From Agelaius tricolor (lineage: Eukaryota > Chordata > Aves > Passeriformes > Icteridae): a DNA stretch of 64,000 bases. A model generated the notes under the pieces. The model was not told where the DNA came from and searched no databases. It saw only the letters and a program-made list of their open reading frames with translations. The position numbers and the translations under genes are program-made. The stretch lies in NCBI GenBank assembly GCA_023055355.1, contig JALJCS010000006.1:32122501-32186500 (forward strand). The letters are read 5' to 3'. Of the stretch, positions 36,789-48,715 are shown one piece after another (the first letter of the stretch is position 1; the number at the start of each line of letters is the position of its first letter).

Positions 36789-38139
36789 TTGGTGGGAGCT
36801 GAAGCTGAAGTTTTCACTACTCTTTTCAGGGTTAAGTCTAAAATGTTTCTGGCATATCAGCAATGTGATAGACAGACAGCTGCACATGTCCACAAATTTC
36901 AGGACTGAAGGTTCACGAGCTGTTTCACAGACACCCCCCAAAGCACTGCTTGGAACTTTCTGTGAGTTGTATGGAGAAAATGTCATCCAAAAGACAAAAA
37001 GCCAGAGGATGAATTGCTGGCTTTGCACCATAGGCTGAGCACTATAGGCTTGGCATGGGAGTATTGGCAATGTATTTACTTTTTTTGAAGGGTACTGTGA
37101 AACAGACATCCTCATGGATGTCTGTTACAGGCTTCCTCACAAAGTCATTTTGACCAAATCACTTGAACCAAAGATGGTTGTCCAGATTTTTTTATCCTCC
37201 ATGGAACAATTGATTTTGCAAACCTTGGTTACCCTAAGAATTCAATACCATGCCCTAAGACACCATCCTCTGAAACATTGGGAATATCCAGTCAGCAACA
37301 TGATAATGCTTCATACAGTTAAGTGCAATATTTTGCTGCTTTCCAAGGCCACTGTTTTGGACAAAACTGCACATAGAAGTAGTTAACCCACAGCACTGTA
37401 AAATACTAGTCCTCTATATTATGGTGGCATTTAATTGTCAGTCAAGAAAGATCAGAAAACACAAATAAATCACAGGTAAGTTGAAAAGAAAAACATATTG
37501 CTCTCATCTCTTAAAAGACTACTATGCTGTAGAATCAGAACTGAGAGTCCATATTAACTGGCAACTGATTTAAAGTTTCAGGACACACAGCAGCTGAAAT
37601 TAAAAGTAATGTGAATGAAGGTGATGTGTTTAGCCTCAGGAAGCATGGAATTAAACTGTCTGCTGGTAGGAGGTGAGAGGGGAAAAAACTGGAAGTGGAG
37701 CATTCCCTTGCTTCGTAACAGCAGCCCACAGGAAGGTGGCGGGGGGAAGGAAAGAGGGGGATGAAACCACAGCAAGATTTCCCTTCAGTGTACCTAGCAG
37801 GAGATTAGCAGAGAATATGCTTAATTATTGCTTCCTGCCCACCTGCCTTGTTCTTTCAAGAACCAGAGCTCACTCAAACAACATTCACTCCCTTGGCAAA
37901 TGCACTCCTAATGGAATTGGTTACAAATTAACCAAGTCAGTTGCTTTACCTAGAAGGATTTGCAATTAATTTTGTCTACCTTTTTTTTCAGACCTGCTGG
38001 TGAACTTTCAGGTTCCAAGGATCAAAATCTGGATGTCATGCTGGGATAAATCAGCGTAACTTCTGTTCAAGGCAGTGATATTGCCTGTATTTACACCAGT
38101 CAGTCATCCATCAGTTCTGGATGATCAAATTCACTGTCC

Positions 38140-38560
38140 TATTTACTGCCTTCGGTAATTCTGTGTTATCCTAGCCTGTGCTAGATTTATTTTGTTAATA
38201 ATTCATGGGTTGCCTTCAACTTATGACTCTCTGTGCTACACAGATGACACGGAGTAATTAAAATACCTTTAAAGCACCTTGAGTGCTGTTGGCAGGAACA
38301 ACAGCAAGTATTTAAAAGAATGTTTAATATCGTGCACTGCCGGCATGCATGCTGGGAAACAAGCTCGCATCCCAGACCCTACCCTGGGCCAATCACAGGA
38401 GAATGGCTTAATTGGTTAATCATATAAATTACAGTCACTTAATCATTTTAATCACCATCAGCCAATTAGCTTGGAGTTATGGGCTCTGAGGTAACAGTTA
38501 TGCAAATGTTTGCTCCACTGCAAGCTATTAACAGCCATATTTTCTATATCAAGTTGACAG
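38140..38560. promoter_or_regulatory. Candidate conserved enhancer-like block
   Basis: This block is dense in words bound by developmental transcription factors. It holds a CCAAT box at 38389-38393, TTAATTGGTTAAT at 38408-38420, TTAATCATTTTAATCA at 38439-38454, CCAATTAG at 38462-38469 and a perfect octamer ATGCAAAT at 38500-38507. It also has the palindrome GCATGCATGC at 38343-38352 and TTGTTAATAATTCATGG upstream. It contains no long open frame, no microsatellite and no repeat. I infer a homeodomain/POU-type enhancer; conservation has not been measured, and AT-rich DNA produces some such sites by chance. Confidence 0.3.
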
Positions 38561-40138
38561 TGACTGATGTGAAAAGGGTAAGTGAAGAAAGGGTGAAGAA
38601 AGTGAGCATTTGTTTAGTACAAATTTCTCCTTCTGATTAGAATGAAGCACATTATTGGAATGGACTGAAATTGCAGCAGTTGTCTTTTCTCATCATAGAA
38701 AAAACCTTCCAGTGGTCATGCTGGAGTGGGCATGCTGAGGTGCTTTCTGAGGTGTTTTTGCAGAACACTGCCATGATTGCCCCAGTGTCCCAGCATCACT
38801 GTCACTTTTAATGAACCACTTCAATAGCAGGATCAGCACAAATCTTACTGGAAATCTGCAATAGTGGGTGAGGGCTAGTTATTGTTTATCAACAGTGCAT
38901 TATTTTCCAGAACAGAGGTGTTACTGCATAATTGGGTATGCCCTGCTCTCTCTCTGCCAAAATGATCCCAGTCTTATATCCATGAAAGCAGTGACACCAT
39001 GCTGGCTTAAGTGGAGATAGTTGCTGCTCACAGTGAGGATCAGAATTTTTTGCCAGCTCTTTCTCAGAGGTGAAAAAGCGCAGATAAGATTTTTCAATAT
39101 TTTGTGGCTCATTTGCACTGTTTGGGTAAAATGGGGCTGCATGACAAAATCCCAGAAATGGAAAATACAGAGCAGCAGAATTATCTCTGATACAGTGCAT
39201 TGGGGCTGGAATATACAAGACTTTTGTGTGATCAGATGTCCATTGGTGTAGGTTCTGTTCAGGAAATATCTTGTTCTGACCCACTGTGAACCTGGTCTCC
39301 CTTGATAGTCATGAGGAATTTCCAGACTTTCACTCCTATAATAAAGCTGATATGGGGGAAAAGTTGGAGAGGAATGAGATATTTGTCAACATAACTATTT
39401 TATTTTTTATGTTTATCAGCCAAAAAGCACACTTAGAAGTCTAGCAGATAAAGAGGGTGCAGCTGACATGATTTTCTGCACTATTCAGAAGCTTGTCACT
39501 AAAAGAGTGACACATACCTCAGAGAAATACTTAGGAGTTGCAAAGACTCTAACACACATAGAAAATACACATCTCATTTCAGATGAGATGCCACAAGTCA
39601 GCCATTTTCAAAATCTCTCACTACCATCAAGAAGCTGACCTACGTGATATGAAGGAAGATTTCCATGAAGCTCTACAACATTTTGATTTTTTTGTGCTTG
39701 ATTTTTGTGTATGTGTGTTGTAGTTTTAAGACATTTGGGGTTGCAAAATTCCATATTTGAAGCACATAGTGGTGTAGCTACATAGATGGACATATCACTG
39801 CCACCAGGGTCACGTATTATGGCTTAAATTAAGCATGTCTGCTAAGGACATTAGTAGAAAGAATAATAACAGTTTTATGCTATGGCTATTTTGAAGCCAG
39901 TTAGCCTGTTGTAGTCTATAATATTCAATTAACAAATTATTACAACATCTATTAAAAATTTATTAGTCCTTTATCAGTTGCTCACAAATAGAACTGTGAT
40001 GTAAAGCACGATCATTTTGGCTATTTAAATTAACAGTCAGTTTGGGGAAATGGTGCATGAGTTATGAGTATGTACTTCAAGACAGAGGGGCTGATCTTGT
40101 CAGCTAGAACAGAAAAACCAAAACCCTCACTATATCCA

Positions 40139-40283
40139 AAATCACAGAATATTCTTGCTTGGAAAGGACCCACAAAGATCTTGAAGTCCAGCTCTTAACT
40201 GAATAGTCCACCCAGGGATCCAACCTGTGTGAACCCATGACCTTGGTGTTATTAGCACCACATTCTAATCAACTGAGCAAATT
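40139..40283 (-). mobile_element. tRNA-Ile-derived SINE with CR1-like tail (TguSINE1-like)
   Basis: Read on the minus strand, the element starts with a tRNA-Ile(AAT)-like head: GCTCAGTTGATTAGAATGTGG (A box and D arm), TGCTAATAACACC (anticodon arm, AAT) and AAGGTCATGGGTTC (T arm start). It then runs into TTAAGAGCTGGACTTCAAGATCTTTGTGGGTCC and ends in TTCTGTGAT, a CR1-type tail that CR1 reverse transcriptase would recognise. The same head-tail structure is known for zebra finch TguSINE1. Here the first bases of the tRNA head are missing. A 10-nt segment (plus-strand 40221-40230) also splits the B box between GGGTTC and GATCCC, which would impair RNA polymerase III transcription. No target-site duplication was seen. 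Confidence 0.85.
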
Positions 40284-41894
40284 TAGTGGTCAAATATTAA
40301 TCAACAGAGAAACAACTAGGGCTTGAAGGACTGTTTTCAAAGTATTTCCACTTTGGAGCAGAGGAGAAAGAAATATGTTCCTGAGTTTCTGCTCAGGTTC
40401 AGTGTTGCTATGAGTAAACGAGCTATGTAGGTGCTCTAAGAACCCAATGAAGCAAGTGCTACAAATAGACTGGTACCACTGAAATGCAAAAATACCTGGT
40501 AAAATTGGGTCAAAAAATGCTGCTACAACTGCAGATGGGTCTGCATGACAAATGACTCTGATGCAAACCAGTAAAGTCTATAGTCAAGGCAGCCAAGCTG
40601 AATGGCAACCACCCAGAGGGCAATCCCCTTCATAACAGGTGAGCTAGCAAAATGTTTGCATACATTTTTATGGAGGTAATTGAAATTGAGATTAAAGCCT
40701 TAATCTTATAAAAAGATGAGACCAGCCAGGGCTCTACAGTGCCTACAGAGACAGGATCTCTCTGTAGCACACCATATAAGCACAACACTGCACTGGCAAT
40801 GACAGCCCAGCCCCAAACATCTTGGTGGTAAACCCTGATCTAAGGATCAAACCTCAGGAAAAAGACCAGGCTAGGAATGACACATCCTCTCCCTGTAAAG
40901 GAATGAAAGGCCTCATTTTACAGTTCCAATGCCCCAGTACTATTTAATCTTTCAACAACCTTGTTTCAGAGATATCCTGAAAAATACTGAATACTTTAAA
41001 ATTTCTGCCTTTAAGCAATATCTTATCTTTCTGTAGCACCAAGGAAGCTCCTGTTGAGTAGCAGCATCTTTCAGCTTTGTTGACAGGATCCCCTGGCCTT
41101 TGCCATGCCCTTAGCAGAGATACTTATGCCTGGTAAGCACTGCTTACTCTGTCAAGGTCATTCCACAGCTTCAGAGACATGCTCTGCCTGAAATAAATTA
41201 GTAACAGAGCACACCTATCAATATTTATTACAATTACTCAGGCAGAATGTAAAACATGGGCTTTATCCCTCAGCAGAGTGCAGTCAGACCATTGCTATGA
41301 CCCCAAGACCAGGCCCCCAAAACCTTCAACCCTTGTAAATGGTGTAATGTCCTATCAGAAGCAAGTGTTGGAGCTGCTCATCTGCTTCTGCCAGGAAGAT
41401 GGAGCCAGGTAAAGAGCTCAAACAGGAGGAGACCTTCCTGCAGAGAAGAGAGTTGCTAGGGCACTAATTAGCCTTCCACTAAAATATTTCCAAATACCAA
41501 AGAGGTTTTTGTCTAGGATATTCGTTTACCCTATTAGGCTGGAATCTTCTAAAATCTTTCTATGACCCACATGCCAGAAGATATGTTTATGATGGCAGTT
41601 GTAGAAAACCATTGATTTCTCTAGCCTAATGCCATTCAGTTTTAAAAAATAAATACAGCTGTGATTTTGTATGTGTCCATGCACTCTTTAAAAGCCTTTA
41701 GGAGAAGAAAAACATTATTTTCTTGCTAGTTTGTTGAATGATCACCAACAGTCATATTTTGCATTTGCCACTGGAAAAAAAAGTTTTATGTATGTTTAAA
41801 AAATACTTTAATTTTAGACAGGTTTTCTTCATTCCTTTACTAGTGCTATGGTTTTTCTATTCCAACATTCATGTCAACCAAGCAGTGCACAAGG

Positions 41895-42015
41895 AACGCC
41901 AGATCAGGCTTCCTGAAAATTAGCCTCAATTAAGCCAGGTGGCCTTTGATTGTTAACGATTGATTAGAAAGCAAAAGACAGATTTACAGCAAATTAGTCG
42001 ATACCTTAGTTTTTT
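41895..42015. promoter_or_regulatory. Possible conserved non-coding block
   Basis: The run TTAGCCTCAATTAAGCC, then TTTGATTGTTAACGATTGATTAGAAAGC, then ACAGCAAATTAGTCG is compact and rich in homeodomain-like TAAT, TGATTG and AATTA words, with no repeat signature. It resembles the texture of conserved enhancers, but this is an impression from one sequence only. Confidence 0.2.
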
Positions 42016-45000
42016 TCTTCTTTATTGGTAAAAGAGATCTCCTTTCTGACTCTTGTTATTTTTGTTATTCCATTAAGGTGCCTGTATTTATGACACCATG
42101 TCTCAATAGAAAGGCTTTTTTATTCTATTGACAAATCTGTCGCTTAAGGAAGAACATAATGCTGCTGCTGGTTTTACTGCTTAATGATAAGTTTGACTAT
42201 ATTAAATACAATAATGATCTCAATGTATTGTCATTTAGGTACATGATGGTGCTTGGTTTTGCTTGCAGGGAGGTCACACTGTACCACATTCTTTTTTTTT
42301 ATTATTGTGTTGAAGGTGAAGAGGTATGTTGGTGCATAACCCCAGAGCAAGAACAACCTCCATTCAGGAGCAGGGCTGTGCAAATGTCTTTTTCTCTGAG
42401 GTTTCTAACTTTACAACAAGCATGATGAATCTTTGACCCATCTTAAGCAACAGTGTGCCTAAGAAGTGGCATGCATCCCAAACTCGATCAGTATTTCTTT
42501 CAGACATTTTAGTCCAGACAGGGAAGCTATCTGAGGTTGTGAATATCAGCAAACACAGGTAGACAGCTGCAGTTAAATTCAAGGAAGAGCCGTGGCAGCC
42601 CCAGTGCCAGTTTAGGCACTTTAGGGAACAGTGTCTAAACAGGGGCTTTCTGAATATCACTTTTGGCCTGAATTCCTGTTTAAGTTGAAGTTTGGGTATT
42701 GGTACATCCACTAGCTGTACTACTGGTTACAGTTCAGCAACAAGCTAGCTCTGGAAAATATCTCAGCCACTTATGGTTTTAGAGGCCTTAAAACATTTTT
42801 TGAAATCTGGCCCCATAATCAGCTGCATAAAGAAGGATCTTAGAGGCCATCACCAAAGCACAGCTGATATGAACAAGATTTTCTGTTGTTCTTCCTCCCC
42901 ATTTCCTTCTCTGACATCTTCATCAGGCTGCTGAATGGCATCCAAACCTGTACATGAAAGAAGGCTGGTCCTTGCATGGCCTGCAGCTTGAAATCAGATG
43001 CCAAAATCAGGAAGGAAAACAGTCAAACCCTGTTCTTTGGTGAGAGTTAAGTATGAAAACCATGGTCCTCCTTCAAGTACCAGTATAATTGGGTGAGCTT
43101 TGTTTTGGGCTTGTCAGAGCATTAAGTGCACCTAGTAGCTATTCCCCTTTTCTACAGGACAGGTTTTCCCAAACTGACAATGCAAAGTCAATGTATGACT
43201 GCAGATTTCTCAAAGGCACAGGGGACTGCAGACTACCCTTTGACTTTCTACCTTGGCAGTGACTGCAGGTATGGATGTGAAAGATGTTTAAGGACCTTAG
43301 GGAAATTAAGACAAAATCACAGCTGTACTACTTAAGAAATGTAGGAATAGAAAGGACATGGTTAAATTAATAGGGGTGTTCTGTTGTTCAGATCTGGGAA
43401 CATGGAATACAAGCCAGGTCTGGGCAGTGAATGTTAAAGCAGCAGTAAAATGGGCAACATTAAAAGTATAAAAGGACTATTATAAACTCCTGATTTAGCC
43501 TTCTTAATAAAATCTGAAAGCTTGCATTGCTGCCAGTAAGGGCTACTGAAAGTGTGACTGTGTTAGTACAGGTGGGGCCAGGGAGAGGGAAAGAATGAGA
43601 AAACAGAGCATCAGGAGAAAGTGTGTTTTTATTGTCTGATTTCGGTTTTTCTTAGCAGAGTTTGTAATGCAAAAAGGTGCTCTACTTTATGTAGTGAAGA
43701 AAAGCCTGAGGAGTCCTCAGAGAAAAGGAAGAGAAGGAACTCATCCTTTTTGGTGTGCTCCATTTTTCATCTTTGAATTCAGAGATCTCAGGCCCCAGGC
43801 AACATCTAAACTAAAGAGAAGGCAGAAGAGTTTAATTTCTTCTTTTTGGTCTGGCCATAAGGAAGAGGTCATTTGATGTCTCTTGATGCTTTTTTACTGT
43901 GCACTGATGTAAGCCAAATGACCTTGGATTGGTTATGGCCCCATAACCAGTCTTCTTCTTGCAAAGAAAGTAAGATGTTCTTAGTCTGCAAGAAAAATGA
44001 CTGATCCTCTGAAAGGTTCCCCATCTCTGCCTCTGTTGACTGCACAAGGGCTTCATCAGCTGTTCTTTGTCATGGAAGTACCTTAGCTACATGCTGAACT
44101 AAGGTGCTGTGAGCCTGGGGGCACTGAGTGACAAAATGGGAACTTTTGGGATACTGTGAGTGGTTCCTGTCAGTGTCACTTTCACCAGAGGTGGCAACCT
44201 GTTCCTCATGGGCACTGGATTTCTTGAAACGTGTCACCAGTCAGAATTTCAAAGTGCTGAAGGCCTGACCCTACCCTGGACAGTGGCTAGAGACTATTAT
44301 TAGCCTATGACTAAGAGAACTCTCTTCTATTTGCCTTTTTTCTCATACACCATATGTTGAATCAACTGATGAATTGTCCCCTGAAGAACTCTGGCTTCTT
44401 CCCATTGCTCTTTCTCCTTTGACTCTTTAGGATAGCTTCTAAAATAATCATGAACTAGAATTAAAATAGCTAAAAATTAAACAGATGTTGACCCTGATCT
44501 TTCAACTGTTCCTTTCAATTTTAGTTACTCTTGTTAAGACATTTAATGAGGGACACAGAGTATTTTTGTTATCTTAACTAATTCCAGTAATCTTCTCATT
44601 TGTGTCATGCAACTGCTACTATCGATTAAGCTAAAGCAGCTTTTTATTCTTAGAAAAAAGTAGGATAGATATATTTGTGACTGACCAAGGCATTTGGTTT
44701 ATTCTGGTGATCAGTGACAGAAATCAGAGTAAAACAGACAAATCACTGAAAGACCATTTCCCACAGTTTTGAGTTAGCAATGGATTTAGATTGACCTACG
44801 TCTTCCATAATGCAGGCGTGAATAAGGATCATTGAGTATAATTATTTTTCCTTTCTCAGTGAACAGTACAACATATTTATCTGTATGAATGTATTTACAG
44901 GAAGGGGCTTCATGAATAATTTGGCAGATCAGATTCAGAGAAATGGTGTGGCTTGGTAACGTGAAGAACAAGGTAAGTGGTACACTGAGCACCTGCCCTC

Positions 45001-47329
45001 CTTCACAGAGTGCTCATCATCTTGCAGGATTAATCCCTTTCTGAGGGTTGTTATGCTTCACATTTATAATGACCAGCTCACCCTAACAAGAAACAAGCTA
45101 TGTTTAAACTTTGATCCAAACGTGATTGGCTGCTGGTCAATTGAACAAAAATTAGATCATCACTCACTAGGCCAAAGGCATCAACAATATGTTGATGTAT
45201 TTCTCAATAGCAATTTCTCAAAATCATTCTGCAGCTGTAATCAGAGAAGGCAACAGAGGTTTGTTTTTCTGCTGCCTTTTAGCTCTGTCCCTTTAGGGTC
45301 CAAGAAGAGCCAGCTGTGGTCAGCTCTAGTGCATGGAGAGAGCTCTGGAGAGACAAGGAAAAGAATCAGGTGAAAATTTGTAAACTCTGTTTCCTGATGC
45401 TGCAGGTCTTAACCTGAGCAGGGTGTCACGCCTCCTGTGCTGGGAGTAAAAGTCTTAGAGAGGTAGACAAAAAACACACTATCAGCTGTAAGATAGGTGT
45501 GGACAAGAGCAGGAATTTCTGGACAGTTAGGCCCCCAGAGATTATAAGAGAATCCAAGATGTTATAGGACAAAATGCTCTCGCCAGTCCTTGAATTTCAA
45601 CCTAAGAAATAACAGACAGAGGTGGGGAATCAAGATCAAGTGAGATGCTAGTGCAATAAATACAGTTAATTTTATGTCAGGAACACATTGTAAAAGGCAG
45701 GAAAAGCAGCTGTTTGATCCTGTGTTCATAATACATGTCTTACAGGTCTGTGATTGTCTGCTATGCATCATGTTCTCAGTATTTCCATTTTTATTTTATT
45801 CCAGACAATTATAAATGGCTAATATTCCCACAAGTACAAAGCTACAATGATGTACTTTCATCTCCTTCTGAGGACTTCATGTCATTTTGAGGAAGAAGAA
45901 AACATCCTCTAACTAGATTGTTTACTCCAAACCAGAAATATACCCACAACTGTAACAGAGTACAAGAGTGTCTCCCATTCCAAAGGGTGTCTGAAGATTC
46001 CTGTCAAAGATCAAAGGACTGTGCAAAGGGTTGTGTGCATGAGGGAATCTGTGTGCAGTTTATGCACTCTGCTGGATAAGAAATGCTGTGAGCGTGGCTG
46101 CAAAAAAAAAAGAAAAAAAAAGGAGTCCCTTTTGACTGTACTAACCTGTTTTGTAACACCATTATAACAATTTAACCTTTATTTTGAACCGAAATATCAA
46201 GGATTATAGAAAGAAAAATAATACCGGAGGACCGTTAAAATGGACAATTTTCCACAAAAGGCATTAATTTCCAGTGGTCTAGCAAAGGCTTGCACTTGAG
46301 AATGGGAAGATACTTTCAGAGCCATAAATGATGACTGAAAACCCCTGAGTTTCACTGTTCCTCTGTCAGCAAATAATTATGAAAACTGGTAAATATTTCT
46401 AGTCCTAATCTTCAAGAATGACGATGGCTCAGTATTATTATTGATTAGTTGATTAATTCACCTACTAGACATCTGAAGGTCCAACTCTGAAGACTCAGAG
46501 AAGTGGCAGTGTGATGCCATATGATGCAGTTTGTTTTTCCATATGCTTTCCTGAAATCCCTAGGAAATTACTCTCACAAAAGCATATTAAAAGGTCTTTA
46601 TTAATATAGCAGAGTTAATCAGAGTATAATCTAGGAAATGCCTGAAGTGCCACAAGCAGCCGACTGTTACTCCTCTGAGGTGTTGCAGCCTCCACTAATA
46701 AAATATCACAACCAAAATTATAATAAAAAAGCAAACAGATTTTTTTTTTGGGGTCAGTCATGCTGTGCTCACTTTGAAAATGACTGCATGGTAAGGTGAG
46801 ATTTTAAAAGTTCCAAACAGAAGCAATTAAGTTGGTGAAAGAAAATATAGCTATTTGCAAATCCACCTTCTCCTCCTTCACTCTCCAGCACAAGAGTACC
46901 CCTAAGGGACCAGTTAATTTCTGCATGTGTATGTACTGTTCTTTAGGTCACAGTACAGCAGACTGAGACACAGAAGTTCAAGCCAAAATTGTTTTGCAAT
47001 TAAGAAAGTGTTGCAAGGTGAAATTGTGAGGGAAATAATAAAAAGGAGGTCTTAAGTATCACAACTTTTTCAGTGGGTCTGAAACATATGTTTTAATCTA
47101 AGATACATACTTGAGATATATAATTTTGAATTAGGTTAGACTTAGATGTTTAAGAGAATTCATGAAAGAGAGGCAAAGCTGTATACATTGTACACTGTGT
47201 AATGTTTTGGTTTAAGGGTCTCTAGTTATCAGTGAATAAGTCCAATGTAAATTGTTAGTAGTGACATACATTAATAATAAAACCTGAGAAAACACCAATG
47301 CTTTTTAAGTAGCCCAGATTGTGAACACT

Positions 47330-47490
47330 TTACAGCTAATAGAATCCCTGCCTTACAGCAAGGAATAATTGTCCAGCAGGCCAGTGAGATATCAGCACAA
47401 ATTAAGACTTTTCCACTGTCGCAAAGAACACTTTGGATTGAATCAGAGTCTCCTGAGTCTTAGCCCAGCCTTCACAGCCCTAAGCAATTG
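47330..47490 (+). repeat. Possible MIR-family remnant
   Basis: The 3' part, TTGGATTGAATCAGAGTCTCCTGAGTCTTAGCCCAGCC, parallels the MIR/MIR3 segment GGGATTTGAACCCAGGTCTCCTGACTCCTAGTCCAG. The 5' part, with TTACAGCAAGGAATAATTG, fits less well. It is likely an ancient, strongly diverged SINE copy, plus orientation. Confidence 0.4.
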
Positions 47491-48239
47491 TAGGTAAGCC
47501 CCTTCACGCTAACTAAAAATAGGCTAAATACATTATAAATGGCAAGCTTTTGAGAATTGTATTTTCTCAACAACCAGCCATGGAATACAGAACAAAGCAG
47601 AGCCCAAGTGTTAATTGCTCCAAGCCCATAATTAAATGCAGACATACTGTACTCTGACTGTGATTCTTGAAAGCATGCCCACTCGGTTTTTTTCCATGCA
47701 ATAAAAAAGAACTCCATCAATATTTTGTTTGAGTAAATGCAGTTGGCAATAGCTGATGTGACAATAGGTTATAGGCATAGTTATGATCAGAAATGCCTTC
47801 ATACATTAACCATAAGCTAAAAAAAAAAAAAGGCAGTAGTCAAGCCACTACAAATTACTCTGCTCATTAACATCCAGTATACTCTAGAAAGCAGTGAGTG
47901 TGCATGTGTTGATTTTGTGGTTCTGTCAGGGAGTGGCCCTGGGATCAGATTACTGCATGCCTGTCTGCATGAGCCCATGCACTGAATTGGACAGATGCAA
48001 GCCCGTCTGGCCCAGAAGTCAAACACTCACATCAGCACAGTACATGAGAAACCTCGTGTGTGTTGCTTCCTTGCTGTTATGTCTTCATGGGTCTGGACCA
48101 AAGGCCAAGCTCCCCATACCAGACCAAAGAGTCTGCAGCTGGAGCCAGCGTCACTCCTCCTGCACTTGCGAGCTGAGCTAGCACCAGCAGCTTCCACCGC
48201 CTGACAGCATGCAAGTCCTCTCATCCCTCTCCAAGTCTG

Positions 48240-48475
48240 ACCTTCACTGTTGGCTTTATTTAGGAGCTAAATGAAAGTTGAATATTTATGATTTAAATGT
48301 GCCAAGATCAAGACTTTACTTTCCAATTAATTTCAAGTGGTTGGTTTAATAAACAAGAAATCCCTTCCAAAAATCGAATCACCGCGTTACATGTCTTCAG
48401 GGCTTGGACCCCCTAGGCTACCTTCTGCTTATATTTTATTTGCATCCAGCACATTTGCTTTGTGGATGAGTGTCT
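48240..48475. promoter_or_regulatory. Candidate conserved enhancer-like block
   Basis: Several recognisable factor-binding words are clustered in about 200 bp. They are CCAATTAA at 48323-48330, TCAAGTGG (NKX2-type) at 48333-48340, ATAAACAA (forkhead-type) at 48349-48356 and ATTTGCAT (octamer) at 48438-48445. TTTATTTAGGAGCTAAATG lies at the start. There is no repeat or convincing open frame. The combination is suggestive of a tissue-specific enhancer, but no conservation data are available. Confidence 0.28.
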
Positions 48476-48639
48476 AGGTCTGCAAGAACAACCAGAGTAA
48501 GATTTTGTATGATTACTTGTGGATGCTAAAGTCAGACACCAAAGCTAATAGACTGCTGTTAAATACGGGCAATAATTTTCATTTTCTTCAGAGGGTGGAC
48601 AGCATTAGGGCATTGCTCTCGTCACCACCTGTATGTTGG

Positions 48640-48715
48640 TGAGGTCCCCCCCAGAGGGTAGGAAGGCAGGGATGTTGCTGCTCTCACCGGGCGGGGGGGG
48701 CCCTCTGGGGAAGCC
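48640..48715. repeat. GC-rich patch with inverted repeat and G runs
   Basis: CCCCAGAGGG (48649-48658) pairs with CCCTCTGGGG (48701-48710) as a perfect 10-bp inverted repeat around a 42-base loop. The loop itself contains AGGG, CAGGG and CGGGCGGGGGGGG, so the strand could form either a hairpin or a G-quadruplex. It stands out in an AT-rich neighbourhood but is not a CpG island. Confidence 0.6.

Larger units (their letters stand above)
25674..38139. other. Long non-coding stretch
   Basis: In about 12.5 kb I recognise no gene and no intact repeat beyond those listed (GATA microsatellite, small duplications, one possible old palindromic repeat). Open frames of up to 154 codons (minus, 34854-35318) and 129 codons (plus, 28098-28487) carry no domain. 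A GACGTCAT site at 36532-36539 lies in AT-rich sequence but has no promoter context. Confidence 0.5.
40284..48239. other. Non-coding sequence
   Basis: No gene was recognised in about 8 kb. A possible regulatory block (41895-42015) and a MIR-like remnant (47330-47490) are listed separately. Open frames of up to 115 codons (minus, 42364-42711) have no domain. The short frame at 41738-41923 has a hydrophobic middle, but it sits in T-rich DNA and is treated as chance. Confidence 0.5.

Noticed and set aside
41738..41923. Short frame with a hydrophobic middle, preceded by TTTTAGACAG
   Set aside because: Hydrophobicity follows from T-rich DNA and the frame ends shortly after. The region looks more like non-coding regulatory DNA than an exon.
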